This document shows positions 6,322 through 6,772 of a stretch of DNA of 6,772 nt, one piece after another. The stretch is taken from assembly GCA_938028175.1 (NCBI GenBank), contig CALJAE010000157.1, forward strand, positions 1 through 6,772, in the 5' to 3' direction. The notes under the pieces were generated by a model. That model saw only the letters and a list, made by a program, of their open reading frames with translations, was not told the DNA's origin and did not search any database. The DNA is from an uncultured Acidimicrobiales bacterium (GTDB lineage: Bacteria; Actinomycetota; Acidimicrobiia; Acidimicrobiales; SZUA-35). The position numbers and the translations under genes are program-made. Every line of letters starts with the position of its first letter. The stretch's first letter is position 1.

Positions 6322-6772
6322 ATGTTCAATATTCTGGTCTCAGACAAGCTGGGTCAAGCAGGACTCGACATCTTAGAATCAGCCAAGGACGCCAACGTTA
6401 CTGTGTCGACTGGGCTAAGTGAAGAAGAGCTTATAAACACTATTGGCAACTATGAAGCTCTCATAATTAGGTCTGGAACACAAGTTACCGAAGCAGTTCT
6501 AGAAGCTGCCAAGAAACTGAGAGTCGTTGGTCGGGCCGGTGTCGGCGTTGACAATGTTGATGTGGCTGCAGCAACCCTCAATGGTGTCATTGTAATGAAC
6601 ACCCCGTCGGCTAATACCATTGCCACCGCCGAATTGGCATTGACCTTAATGTTAAGCGCTGCACGAAACGTCGTGCAGGCGGATGCATCTTTGCGAGCAG
6701 GGGAATGGCGAAGATCCGAGTTTGCTGGCACCGAACTTCGAGGAAAGACCGTTGGTGTTGTTGGTTTTGGTG
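6322..6772 (+). CDS. serA: D-3-phosphoglycerate dehydrogenase, 5' part only
   Basis: The enzyme oxidises 3-phosphoglycerate to 3-phosphohydroxypyruvate with NAD+, the committed step of serine synthesis. Only the first 150 residues are in the window; the frame is open to the last base. The translated part matches the N-terminal substrate-binding domain of SerA: MFNILVSDKL at the start, LIIRSGT (47-53), the highly conserved VGRAGVGVDNVD (69-80) and NTPSANT (93-99). The last residues, VGVVGFG (144-150), enter the nucleotide-binding Rossmann loop, where GxGxxG would follow. Where many bacterial enzymes have AEH in the helix after NTI, this one has AEL (103-105), a known variant of the family. Whether the protein is the short type (about 410 residues) or the long type with an extra domain plus ACT (about 530, usual in actinobacteria) cannot be seen. 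It is co-directional with serB eight bases upstream, which supports both calls. Confidence 0.93.
   Translation, partial: MFNILVSDKLGQAGLDILESAKDANVTVSTGLSEEELINTIGNYEALIIRSGTQVTEAVLEAAKKLRVVGRAGVGVDNVDVAAATLNGVIVMNTPSANTIATAELALTLMLSAARNVVQADASLRAGEWRRSEFAGTELRGKTVGVVGFG

Noticed and set aside
6450..6731. 93-codon minus-strand frame opposite serA
   Set aside because: It mirrors the conserved substrate-binding domain of SerA; composition is typical of an antisense shadow.

Overview
The window looks like ordinary chromosomal DNA from a bacterium, most probably an actinomycetote of moderate GC (a little under half G+C by eye). The case for this is the gene set and start usage: TTG and GTG starts, a two-lobed FtsX/MacB-type permease paired with a LolD/MacB-type ATPase, a PrsW-family protein with a long Pro/Gln-rich cytoplasmic N-terminus, and a serB-serA pair. 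The lineage is an inference. No phage, IS element, CRISPR array, tRNA or rRNA was seen, and coding density is almost complete.

Layout. Bases 43-810 (+) encode an ABC ATPase. Eight bases later the same strand carries its very large permease (819-3938, TTG start, about 14 predicted membrane segments); together they form an ABC exporter or lipoprotein/peptide-translocating system of the MacB/LolCDE/FtsX type. Convergent to it, 3832-5388 (-) encodes a PrsW-family intramembrane protease whose 3' end overlaps the permease gene by 107 bp. Diverging from prsW, a phosphoserine phosphatase gene (serB, best start GTG at 5471, end 6313, +) is followed at once by phosphoglycerate dehydrogenase (serA, 6322 onward, +), which is cut by the window edge. 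The serA ribosome-binding site overlaps the serB stop codon.

How the genes work together. serA and serB supply the first and last steps of L-serine synthesis from 3-phosphoglycerate and form a tight operon. The ATPase and permease form one transporter. PrsW proteins elsewhere cut anti-sigma factors in response to envelope stress, but no sigma/anti-sigma pair is visible here, so a link between PrsW and the transporter rests only on proximity.

I do not see a clearly new system. The points most worth a second look are the expanded membrane core of the permease, the unusual N- and C-terminal additions of the PrsW protein, the long convergent overlap, and the start site of serB, which changes the divergent intergenic region from 7 to 82 bp.
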